Below, one piece after another: positions 6,281 to 13,404 of a stretch of DNA of 13,585 nt. Source of the DNA: CAZDCZ01 sp964504155 (GTDB taxonomy: Bacteria > Bacteroidota > Bacteroidia > Bacteroidales > UBA12077); assembly GCA_964504155.1 (NCBI GenBank), contig CAZDCZ010000079.1:1-13585 (forward strand), read 5' to 3'. A program made the position numbers and the translations under genes. The notes under the pieces are model-generated. The model worked only from the letters and a program-made list of their open reading frames with translations. It made no database searches and had not been told where the DNA came from. Each line of letters opens with the position of its first letter. Position 1 is the stretch's first letter.

Positions 6281-6598
6281 AAAAAGATGCTGTTCAAAAA
6301 AGACTAGATTATTGTTTTCGACCTTGCGGAGAAATCTGTTAATCAAAGTCCTTGTCATTTCGACCTTGTGGAGAAATCTGTTAATAAGTGCTTTTGGTTA
6401 TAAATTTGTATTTTATTATTCTACTATACAGATGTCTCGACTATCGCTCGACATGACAAGAATATTAAACACTTGTCATTTCTACCTTGCGGAGAAATCT
6501 GTTAATAAATAATTCTTAATTCTACTTAGCAAATGTCTCGACTACGCTCGACATGACAAATTAAATTTCGTCTTCATTTTTTTGAACAGCATCTTTTT
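6281..6598. repeat. Composite inverted-repeat element between convergent genes
   Basis: Perfect 21-base arms (6281-6301 and 6578-6598, core GATGCTGTTC / GAACAGCATC) enclose 276 bases of smaller repeats. Unit A (TCGACCTTGCGGAGAAATCT followed by GTTAAT) occurs at 6318-6343, 6360-6385 and 6481-6506. Unit B (ATGTCTCGACTACGCTCGAC followed by ATGAC) occurs near 6432-6459 and 6533-6557. B is roughly the reverse complement of A, so each A-B pair can fold into a long hairpin. The element lies between deoC and the convergent peptidase gene and may act as a bidirectional terminator or be a MITE-like insertion. The open frame at 6312-6512 is just repeat sequence. Confidence 0.8.
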
Positions 6599-6618
6599 TC
6601 TGTCGCAACAGAAATATT

Positions 6619-7332
6619 TTATTCAAATAAAAAATCGAAATCATCACCGGAGGCTAATTCTCGTGGTTCTTCGTTAAACTTAAATATTCTAGCTTTACGA
6701 TTTCCAATAAGTTCGAATTTTGCATTTTCTAATTTAAGAATTGTTCCTTCTCGTAATCCTACAATATAAATATATGGGTTAGCAACCATAAATTCTTCTA
6801 TTCTCATTTCGCGTGTTTCTCCGGCATGTCCTTCGGGATTAGCATCGAGATAATGTGGGTTTATTTGAAATCGGACAAGGTTTATAGCATGAAAACTATC
6901 AGGCTCGACAATAGGCATGTCGTTAGTAGTTTTTATTGTCGGGCAAGCAGCATTTGAACCTGCACTCCAACCAATATATGGTATTCCTTTTAAACATTGA
7001 TATCTAATGCTTTCTAATATATCGTCTTGTTGCATTAGTTTTAATAGATTAAAAGAATTTCCTCCACCAATAACAAATGCTTCGGCATCTAATATTGCTT
7101 TTTTTCTTTCTTCGGGAGCATAATTATGAATCGAGTCGACTTCTATTCCCAAAGGGGTAAATCTTTCTTGAACTTTTTTTTGATATTCGTCGAAAGAGAA
7201 AGTAACTGCTGCATATGGAATAAAAAGAATTTTTTTTATTTTTCCGTCGAGAAAATTCTTAATATGAGGCATTGGATATGTTAAATACTCTTCGCCTGCA
7301 TTTGTTGAATTGCTTATTAGTAATAACTTCAT
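6619..7332 (-). CDS. pepE: Dipeptidase E-type (S51) peptidase
   Basis: This cytoplasmic serine peptidase of family S51 cleaves Asp-X dipeptides. The 237 residues fit the family (about 230). The nucleophile elbow is GWSAGSN (121-127, Ser123), the catalytic His is in NPHYLDA (His160), and Asp138 in TTNDMPIV lies where the third catalytic residue is expected. The GGGNSFNLL loop (89-97) is also typical. It has no signal peptide. It lies alone between the convergent composite repeat and the phosphatase gene upstream on the same strand (64 bases away). A TAAATTTG box (7385-7378, minus) could be its own promoter, though no TTG is well placed behind it. Related S51 proteins include cyanophycinases, but the PepE pattern of motifs and length fits better. 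Confidence 0.9.
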   Translation of the reverse strand: MKLLLISNSTNAGEEYLTYPMPHIKNFLDGKIKKILFIPYAAVTFSFDEYQKKVQERFTPLGIEVDSIHNYAPEERKKAILDAEAFVIGGGNSFNLLKLMQQDDILESIRYQCLKGIPYIGWSAGSNAACPTIKTTNDMPIVEPDSFHAINLVRFQINPHYLDANPEGHAGETREMRIEEFMVANPYIYIVGLREGTILKLENAKFELIGNRKARIFKFNEEPRELASGDDFDFLFE

Positions 7333-7396
7333 AGTTAATATATGTATTTATTAATAGTAATTTTTCTAAATATTAAACAAATTTACTAAAACTAAA

Positions 7397-9457
7397 TTAA
7401 ATGCGAATACCAATAATAAGTATATCGTCAATTTGTTCTCGATTTCCTTTCCATTCTAAAAACGTTTCTTCCAGAATTTCTTTTTGTTCCGCCATGCTTT
7501 TCTCGTGAATAGCAGTAAGGATGTTTTTAAATGGAGTATTTCTGAATTTTTTTCCGTTTATTCCTCCAAATTGGTCGGAATAACCATCGGTAAATAAGTA
7601 TATTATATCGTTTTTCTGAAGTTTTATTTTGTGATTTGTAAAAGATTCTTTTTCGTGAACATAAATCCCAATCGGCATTCTATCACCTTTTATTTGTTCA
7701 AGATTTTTGTTTCTAATTAAATATAAAGAATTATAGGCCCCTGAAAATTGTAATTCCTGATTTTCTTTATCAATAATACAAAGTGCAGCATCCATTCCGT
7801 CTTTTGTTTCGTTTACTTTTCCGGTTTGATGAAGCGATTTTTTAACGTAATTTCTTAATTGATTAAGAATTATATTTGCTTTTAGTTCTACTTCTTTATT
7901 AACAATCTCGTTTAAGAAAGCAAATCCCAGCATACTCAAAAATGCCCCGGGCACTCCATGTCCGGTACAATCGACAGCTGCAATTATAATCTTGTTTTCT
8001 TTATGAGCTACCCAATAAAAATCGCCACTTACAACATCTCGAGGTTTGAATACTATAAAATGTTGTGGAATTAATTTTGTAATAAAATCGCCGGGAGGCA
8101 AAATTGCTGTTTGTATTCTGCTTGCATACTCAATACTATCGGTAATTTGCTTTTTCTGATAAGCCAATAATCGGTTTTTATGACGTATTTTTCTGTTTTT
8201 ATATAAATACATTATTAGAAAAACAAAAACAAAAACAAAACCTAATAATAATGAAGCAGCATAATATTTTTGTTTTTTCATTTTAAGATTTGTAATCTCT
8301 TTTTCTTTTTTTAGTAGTATTATTTCTTTTTCTTTTTTCTCCGATTCATATTTCTCTTGTATTTCGGCAATTTGCTCCGATTGCGATTCGTTAAAAATAG
8401 TATCGTGTGTTGCAAAATACAACTCGTGATATTTAAGGGCTTTTACGAAATTTTTATTTTCTAAAAATATAGAATATAATGCCCTATAACTATCTTGCAT
8501 ATCTCGTTTAGCTCCAATTTCTTTTGCTAAACTCAGAGCTTTATTATGATATTTTATTGAACGTTCTGTTTGTCCTTTAGTATTTAGGCAACTTGCAATA
8601 TTGTGATAGTCTGAAATTATTTCCTTTTTATTTTTTAATTCTTTATCGACTTCAAGATTTTTAAAGTAATATTTAAGAGCAAGATCTGTCTGACCTAATT
8701 GGTCGTAAATTTCTGCCAAGTTCGATAAAGCCATGGCTTGTTGTCGTCTTAGTCCTAATTTTAGATATATTTCGTAAGCCTTTTGAAAATAATTTCTAAC
8801 ATTATCGTAATTTTCGGTATAATAATTTACAATAGCCATATTATTGTAAAGAAGGGCAATTCCTTTTAGGTCGTTTATTTGTTTTCGTATTTCAAGCGAC
8901 TTTTTGTAATAGAACATTGATTTTTTATAATTTTCTAAACGAAAATAAATAAGACCTAAATTGAGAAATGTTTTTGAAATATTTAATGAGTCTGAAGATT
9001 TTTCATAAAGATTTAAGGCTTTAATAAGATATTTTATTGATTTAGAATAGTCTCCTTTTTTTTCGTAAACAACACCTAAATTGTTATAAACGCTCGGAAT
9101 ATTTGTGCTATCGTTTATTAATTTCCAATAATTTAAAACCTGATTATAACTAGATATTGCCTCATCAAAACTTCCGGTTTTTGTAAAGAAATTTCCTTTT
9201 TGTAAATATACTCGCGATAAGTAGGATGAATTATCAATATCTTTAGATATTTCACATGCTTTATCTATGTATAGTTTAGCTTTATCTATATCGTTATCTT
9301 CGTAGTAATTATATAATTGTAATAAGATTTTAACGTTTACTGTATCATAAGATTCAGTTAATGTATTTTCTATACTATCGATATTAATTTGTTGACTAAA
9401 TATTGTTTCTGTAGATATTACAAAAAATAATAAAAAAATTAATATTTTATTTTTCAT
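7397..9457 (-). CDS. TPR-transmembrane-SpoIIE protein phosphatase
   Basis: This 686-residue sensor-type phosphatase has, in order: signal peptide (1-21), six to seven TPR units forming a periplasmic platform (about 82-350, motifs such as YNNLGVVYEKKGDYSKSIKY), a Glu/Lys-rich coiled coil (about 358-397), one membrane span (about 399-419) and a cytoplasmic SpoIIE/PP2C domain (about 440-686). Metal-binding and catalytic landmarks are intact: SGDF (Asp479), VDCTGHG (Asp496), FTDGYSD (Asp624) and QIDD (Asp677-Asp678). Such proteins dephosphorylate Ser/Thr-phosphorylated partners, commonly anti-anti-sigma proteins, in response to an envelope signal. The architecture is widespread in Bacteroidota. 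It lies downstream of the beta-barrel gene but behind a strong hairpin at 9541-9606 and lacks the ECF promoter motif, so cotranscription with the sigma module is doubtful. No STAS or HPr-kinase-like partner is in view. Confidence 0.9.
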   Translation of the reverse strand: MKNKILIFLLFFVISTETIFSQQINIDSIENTLTESYDTVNVKILLQLYNYYEDNDIDKAKLYIDKACEISKDIDNSSYLSRVYLQKGNFFTKTGSFDEAISSYNQVLNYWKLINDSTNIPSVYNNLGVVYEKKGDYSKSIKYLIKALNLYEKSSDSLNISKTFLNLGLIYFRLENYKKSMFYYKKSLEIRKQINDLKGIALLYNNMAIVNYYTENYDNVRNYFQKAYEIYLKLGLRRQQAMALSNLAEIYDQLGQTDLALKYYFKNLEVDKELKNKKEIISDYHNIASCLNTKGQTERSIKYHNKALSLAKEIGAKRDMQDSYRALYSIFLENKNFVKALKYHELYFATHDTIFNESQSEQIAEIQEKYESEKKEKEIILLKKEKEITNLKMKKQKYYAASLLLGFVFVFVFLIMYLYKNRKIRHKNRLLAYQKKQITDSIEYASRIQTAILPPGDFITKLIPQHFIVFKPRDVVSGDFYWVAHKENKIIIAAVDCTGHGVPGAFLSMLGFAFLNEIVNKEVELKANIILNQLRNYVKKSLHQTGKVNETKDGMDAALCIIDKENQELQFSGAYNSLYLIRNKNLEQIKGDRMPIGIYVHEKESFTNHKIKLQKNDIIYLFTDGYSDQFGGINGKKFRNTPFKNILTAIHEKSMAEQKEILEETFLEWKGNREQIDDILIIGIRI

Positions 9458-9540
9458 GCCAACAAGATATTTAAAATTAAAAAATTAAGCACAATTTACA
9501 TTTTTAATTTTAAATACAAGCATTTTAAATTTATTGAAAT

Positions 9541-9606
9541 AAAGAAGAGGCTGTCCAAAAAGCCATAAATAGATTGAAACTTTATTTTTTGGACAGCCTC
9601 TTCTTT
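9541..9606 (-). terminator. Strong bidirectional terminator hairpin
   Basis: A perfect 21-bp stem (9541-9561 with 9586-9606, core GAGGCTGTCC / GGACAGCCTC) closes a 24-base loop. It starts 15 bases past the stop codon of the beta-barrel gene, and T-rich sequence follows it on the minus strand. The stem is related to the outer arms of the 6281-6598 element, with paired substitutions. Confidence 0.8.
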
Positions 9607-9621
9607 TGTTTTTTTTGCTAT

Positions 9622-10566
9622 TTAAAAAGCAAAAGATATTCCTACTGCAAAAGGATGTAGCTCTGGACCTTTGTTTTTTTCAAATAATGAAGTCATATAG
9701 TAATTTGCATATAAATTTACATTTTCAAACCCCAGTTTTGCTGTTAATCCATATCTGAATGGAGAAAGATTAAAGTCGTCTCTGGTTTTAGTTTTCACTT
9801 TAGAGCCATCGTCTTTATATACTACTTTTGTGTGCGACCCAATTTTTACACCACCTATTACTCCGGCAGAAATATTAAATTCATCGTGTTTAATCGGGAT
9901 ATGTAATTCTAATAGTATAGGAGCTGTAAGATAGGTAGTTGTAAGTTTTGTTTTACTTATATTACTTCCTTGATAAGTAGTCGCATCTTCTACTATTATG
10001 CCATTTACTTTCTGAATAGTAATATCGTTGTCGAAACGATAATTATTAAACTCTAAACCTAAGCCGGTTACAATGCCAAATTGTTCGTTTATTAGGTTGA
10101 TGCTGTATTGAGCAAAATTAAGATTAAAGTTCCACGATTTACCTGTATTTAAGTCCATAAATTCATCGTTATCATCACGCGAAATTGAAAAGTCGTTATT
10201 ACAATAGTTATTTATACCAAACTCTATTGCAGCCCAACTTCCTTTAAAATCTTTTTTACCCTTGTTTTTAATATTATAAAAATAAGTATCTAATTCTTCT
10301 AGAGCTTCTAGAGCTTCTAATTCTTCAAGGTCATCAGGGTCGTCTGTTTTCTTAACAGTTATTGTAGTTTTCCCCTTATCGTCTTTAATAATAGTAACAA
10401 TTTTATGTTTAAATTTAATATTTGTTGCATCACTAGTATCCGACAATAATTCTTCTGTAAGAGCTTTTTCTTCATTTTCTAAAATTACTTCTAAAGAATC
10501 GGCTTCTTGACTAAAAACATTTAAAGTTAAACTTAAAATAAAAAGTGATAAAATAATTTTGTTCAT
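9622..10566 (-). CDS. Outer-membrane beta-barrel protein, probable ECF target
   Basis: The 314 residues start with a signal peptide (1-20, ending NVFSQ). An acidic, low-complexity periplasmic stretch follows (about 21-95), then alternating hydrophobic and polar strands (about 108-314) ending FAVGISFAF. A final aromatic residue is the usual signal for barrel insertion by BAM. It resembles the PorT/OMP_b-brl_2 type of small barrels common in Bacteroidota; no substrate or partner can be named. Residues 80-91 are a repeated LEE/LEA run encoded by a 9-base tandem repeat (10292-10327). The gene has its own copy of the ECF promoter motif, 37 bases ahead of the start codon, and lies 73 bases after the anti-sigma-like gene. 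It is therefore a likely member of the sigma factor's regulon. Confidence 0.82.
   Translation of the reverse strand: MNKIILSLFILSLTLNVFSQEADSLEVILENEEKALTEELLSDTSDATNIKFKHKIVTIIKDDKGKTTITVKKTDDPDDLEELEALEALEELDTYFYNIKNKGKKDFKGSWAAIEFGINNYCNNDFSISRDDNDEFMDLNTGKSWNFNLNFAQYSINLINEQFGIVTGLGLEFNNYRFDNDITIQKVNGIIVEDATTYQGSNISKTKLTTTYLTAPILLELHIPIKHDEFNISAGVIGGVKIGSHTKVVYKDDGSKVKTKTRDDFNLSPFRYGLTAKLGFENVNLYANYYMTSLFEKNKGPELHPFAVGISFAF
10292..10327 (-). repeat. 9-base tandem repeat inside the beta-barrel gene
   Basis: Four 9-base units occur in a row: AATTCTTCT, AGAGCTTCT, AGAGCTTCT and AATTCTTCA on the + strand. They encode Leu-Glu-Glu/Ala triplets on the minus strand. Unit-number change would keep the reading frame and vary the length of the acidic linker. 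Confidence 0.75.
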
Positions 10567-10603
10567 AATCTTATTGTTTTATATTAATATTTTTATTTAT
10601 TCG

Positions 10604-10633
10604 TATGACGGTTAATAATATTATTTTGTTACA
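10604..10633 (-). promoter_or_regulatory. Candidate ECF sigma promoter of the beta-barrel gene
   Basis: Read on the minus strand, TGTAAC (10633-10628) is followed after 17 bases by CGTCATA (10610-10604). The AAC and CGTC cores are those expected of ECF -35 and -10 elements. The same pair occurs before the sigma gene. The motif begins seven bases past the anti-sigma-like stop codon. Confidence 0.6.
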
Positions 10634-10639
10634 GCTATA

Positions 10640-11746
10640 TTAATTTTTTATTGGAGTATTTAATGCAAAATATTTAGTCTCTAGATGTATTGCTTTTGTT
10701 TTTCCTTTTTTATCCTGTTTTTGTTCAAATTTAATATTGCTTCCGGTAATACTGTTTATTACTTTAATGCCGGTATCGGCTATATCCCATAATTGCAAAG
10801 ATTTAATTTTATTTACATTTGTTTTGTTTCGTATTTTTTTGGCAGCTGTTTTCGATAAATATCCTATTATTGAATGATTTTTAAAATCTGATTGTTTTTT
10901 TGTCGTTGCATCATTTTTAAACGATGAGTTTAGATTAACATCACGAAGTTCTGCAATATCAGAATTATAAGTATTTTCTATTTTTATTTTTTTTGCTTTA
11001 GCAATAATTATGGGCTCATTTATTTGAATTCTAATATTGGGTTTTATTATTTTAAGTTTTTCTTTATGTAATACTTTCTTATTATTTGTATTTATGTTAT
11101 TTATGTTCTTATAATTATTTTTTTTTGTTATTGATTTCTTCTTATTTTTTGTGTCTTTTTGTATTGTTTTGTTTTCTTTTACTTGTATCGATCCGGTATT
11201 TTGCATCTTTGTTTCTGCAAAATTGTTATCTGTATTTTCGGGAAGTAAAAACCAAAACGATACTAGTAATATTATTGAAGCAGCTATAGAAGAATATCTA
11301 TATAAATATCTAATTTTGGAATGTTCTACTTTTCCCGATTTCAACAATTTATTTTTATCGGGGAAAGAGATATTAGTATTAGCTTTATTTATTGTTTTTA
11401 AGAATAGCTGATATTCGTTTTTATTTTTACCCGATTCGTTTACTAGTTTATCGAATTCTTCAATTTCTTTTTCCGGCATATCTCCTTCTATTCTAGCTAT
11501 ACACAAATCGGAAAAATTCGATTCTGAATTATTATTTGCCAAGTTGTTTTTTAATAAATTTTCTTTATCACAAAAGATAATTTTCTTTGTTTCTAAAGGA
11601 ATGTTTTTTAAAGAGTCGAATTCGGATTGCAATTCAGGATGTTTTTCTAAAAACAAGAATAATTCTTTTTCTTGCTCACTATCAAGTGTTCCATCGATAT
11701 AATCGATAAAATATATTTCGTAATTTAATTTATTAATATTTAGCAT
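10640..11746 (-). CDS. Membrane protein in anti-sigma position
   Basis: This 368-residue protein has a soluble N-terminal part (1-150), one membrane span (about 152-168, SSIAASIILLVSFWFLL) and a long basic, Lys/Asn-rich periplasmic part (about 170-368). That is the topology of an anti-sigma factor, and it starts 11 bases after the sigma stop codon, so it is surely cotranscribed. The N-terminal part contains two copies of one helical motif: YIDGTLDSEQEKELFLFLEK (16-35) and RIEGDMPEKEIEEFDKLVNE (85-104). This motif is typical of the sigma-binding region of Bacteroidota anti-sigma proteins. The zinc-binding HxxxCxxC of ZAS-type factors is absent. The periplasmic part has no domain I recognise; the last 70 residues look folded (IKSLQLWDIADTGIKVINSI). 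The role as anti-sigma factor is inferred from topology and position. Confidence 0.75.
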   Translation of the reverse strand: MLNINKLNYEIYFIDYIDGTLDSEQEKELFLFLEKHPELQSEFDSLKNIPLETKKIIFCDKENLLKNNLANNNSESNFSDLCIARIEGDMPEKEIEEFDKLVNESGKNKNEYQLFLKTINKANTNISFPDKNKLLKSGKVEHSKIRYLYRYSSIAASIILLVSFWFLLPENTDNNFAETKMQNTGSIQVKENKTIQKDTKNKKKSITKKNNYKNINNINTNNKKVLHKEKLKIIKPNIRIQINEPIIIAKAKKIKIENTYNSDIAELRDVNLNSSFKNDATTKKQSDFKNHSIIGYLSKTAAKKIRNKTNVNKIKSLQLWDIADTGIKVINSITGSNIKFEQKQDKKGKTKAIHLETKYFALNTPIKN

Positions 11747-11757
11747 AATTGTAATTA

Positions 11758-12237
11758 TTAAATTATTGCTTCTATACTACCAATGTATTTCTTTAAAGCC
11801 ATTCTACCTCTATAAATATATACTTTAACCTGAGATTCGGACAAATCGGTAATTTCTGCTATTTCGTTGTATGTATATCCTTCGTAATCGCGAAGTAAGA
11901 TAACAGAGCGTTGAATGTCCGGCAGTTTTTGTAATGCCTCATTTAAAATCTCATTAATCCCGGTATAAGCATTAGTATATGAAAGTTCAGGTTTATTCTC
12001 AACTTCACTTATTTTCTTTTCTTTTCTAATTAAATCTATCATTGTATGATATGCCGTTGAAAAAAGGTACGATTTAGATTTTTCGAATAATATTTTACTT
12101 GCCTGAATCCACAGTTTTTCAAAACTATCTTGTACAATATCTTTAGCTTTATTTTCGTCCTTAATGTTTTTAAGGATAAAACGATAAACTCCATCTGAAT
12201 ACCATTCAACACATGTGTTATATTGCTCGGTTGTCAT
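11758..12237 (-). CDS. ECF-type RNA polymerase sigma factor
   Basis: This 159-residue sigma-70 family member of the extracytoplasmic-function group contains only regions 2 and 4. Region 2 spans about 8-74, with DIVQDSFEKLW (33-43) in 2.2 and YLFSTAYHTMIDLIRKEKK (57-75) in 2.3-2.4. Region 4 spans about 100-152, with the helix-turn-helix EIAEITDLSESQVKVYIYRG (125-144). Length and domain content are normal for the group. It would direct RNA polymerase to promoters with AAC/CGTC cores when released by the membrane protein encoded just downstream. A copy of the candidate motif lies 20 bases ahead of its own start codon, which suggests autoregulation. Activating signal unknown. Confidence 0.93.
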   Translation of the reverse strand: MTTEQYNTCVEWYSDGVYRFILKNIKDENKAKDIVQDSFEKLWIQASKILFEKSKSYLFSTAYHTMIDLIRKEKKISEVENKPELSYTNAYTGINEILNEALQKLPDIQRSVILLRDYEGYTYNEIAEITDLSESQVKVYIYRGRMALKKYIGSIEAII

Positions 12238-12257
12238 TATTTATTTTTATTTGTTGA

Positions 12258-12286
12258 TATGACGAATAAGTCTTAAAATTGTTACA
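12258..12286 (-). promoter_or_regulatory. Candidate autoregulated ECF promoter of the sigma gene
   Basis: Read on the minus strand, TGTAAC (12286-12281) is followed after 16 bases by CGTCATA (12264-12258), and an AAATAAAAATA stretch then leads to the start codon. The pair matches the one before the beta-barrel gene. The transcript leader would be only about 15 bases. Confidence 0.6.
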
Positions 12287-12487
12287 ATTTTTTTTACTTT
12301 TATAAATTTAGTTTTTAGATAAACTAAATAAGTAAATTAATTGCTTTTTAAGTATTTAACAAAAAGATCAAGAAATTTACTATCATAAATAAATATCAAT
12401 CTGGTAAACAGGGATATATATGCATTTTTATAAAAAATCAAAATCAATTAACGAGTTAAATATTAGCTAATTTAAAATTATAAACAG

Positions 12488-13282
12488 ATGAAAAAACACA
12501 TATTAGTTATTGCAATTTTATTAAATATAATTGCAGGGTGTACAAATCAAAAAAGCAATTCTAATGATTATGCACAAGAGCACTTAGTAAATGCTGTGAT
12601 ATGGACTCAATATTCAGGCGAAATAAAAGCAATCTATTATCAATCGTTTAATTTGGCAAAAATGCAATTGCTCGAAAATAAAAAGAATTCAGGAAACACA
12701 AAACCCAAAGCTGTTGTTGTAGATATTGATGAAACGATGCTCGATAACAGTCCATTTGAAGCAAAATGCATAGAAACAGGAAAATCATATTCGAAAGAGA
12801 ATTGGAGCAAATGGGTATCGCAAATTAATGCTAAAGCATTGCCGGGAGCTATGGAGTTCTCGAAATTTGCCAAGAAAAATAATGTCGATATATTTTATAT
12901 CTCAAATAGAAGTGTTGATGATTTTGATGTAACATTAAAGAATCTTCAAAAAGAAGGTTTTGCTTTTGCCGATTCTAGTCATTTATTATTAAAATCGGAT
13001 GTAAGCAGTAAAAAAATACGACGAGAAATAGTTAGTGCCAATTATGAAATATTATTATTAATTGGCGATAATTTGAACGATTTTTCTGAGATTTTTGAAG
13101 ATAGGTCAAATAGCTATGGATTCGATACTGTTGAAAAAATGAAAGAAGAATTTGGTAAACGATTTATTATTCTTCCAAATGCTATGTATGGATCTTGGGA
13201 AGGTCCAATATATAACGATACTCATAATCTAAGCGAAAAGGAAAAGAAAAACTTAAGAAAAGAAAAACTTATTAGTTATTAG
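12488..13282 (+). CDS. Lipoprotein e(P4)-like HAD acid phosphatase
   Basis: This 264-residue class C acid phosphatase / 5'-nucleotidase of the HAD superfamily (subfamily IIIB) is an outer-membrane-anchored enzyme that removes phosphate from nucleotides and other monoesters in the periplasm or at the surface. The lipoprotein signal ends in the lipobox IAGC with Cys18 as the lipidated residue. HAD motif I is DIDETMLDN (79-87; nucleophile Asp79, acid/base Asp81), motif II is YISNRS (137-142) and motif III is GDNLND (193-198). PNAMYGSWEGP (230-240) is a hallmark of the e(P4) branch. Length is normal. It is divergent from the sigma operon and stands alone; no recognisable promoter box or terminator was found. 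Ser-Asn residues right after Cys18 give no sign of a surface export signal. Confidence 0.92.
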   Translation: MKKHILVIAILLNIIAGCTNQKSNSNDYAQEHLVNAVIWTQYSGEIKAIYYQSFNLAKMQLLENKKNSGNTKPKAVVVDIDETMLDNSPFEAKCIETGKSYSKENWSKWVSQINAKALPGAMEFSKFAKKNNVDIFYISNRSVDDFDVTLKNLQKEGFAFADSSHLLLKSDVSSKKIRREIVSANYEILLLIGDNLNDFSEIFEDRSNSYGFDTVEKMKEEFGKRFIILPNAMYGSWEGPIYNDTHNLSEKEKKNLRKEKLISY

Positions 13283-13354
13283 AATAATTTTTATAAAGCA
13301 ATTCGTTGCAGAATGGGGATCACTTTAAAAAGTTGTGGAGAGTCATTATAATCC

Positions 13355-13399
13355 GGGCTGAAAGCCCAATTTAATTTAGCCCGATGGCAACGCCTCGGG
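13355..13399. repeat. Two REP-like hairpins next to transposase remnant
   Basis: GGGCT-GAA-AGCCC (13355-13367) is a perfect 5-bp hairpin. CCCGA-T-GGC-AAC-GCC-TCGGG (13380-13399) is an 8-bp hairpin with one bulged T. Their GC content is well above the surroundings. They lie directly downstream of the remnant transposase, as expected of the palindromes that such transposases recognise. Confidence 0.7.
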
Positions 13400-13404
13400 T
13401 TAGA

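Noticed and set aside
6318..6506. Possible CRISPR array
   Set aside because: The three A units are unevenly spaced (42 and 121 bases apart), alternate with inverted B units, and no cas gene is present.
6312..6512. 66-codon plus-strand frame in the composite repeat
   Set aside because: It consists of A and B repeat units; the repeated LISTLWRNLLI-like peptide comes from the repeated DNA.
11086..11411. Two plus-strand frames inside the anti-sigma-like gene
   Set aside because: They overlap the Lys/Asn-rich and membrane-span codons of the minus-strand gene and read as Phe/Leu/Tyr shadows.
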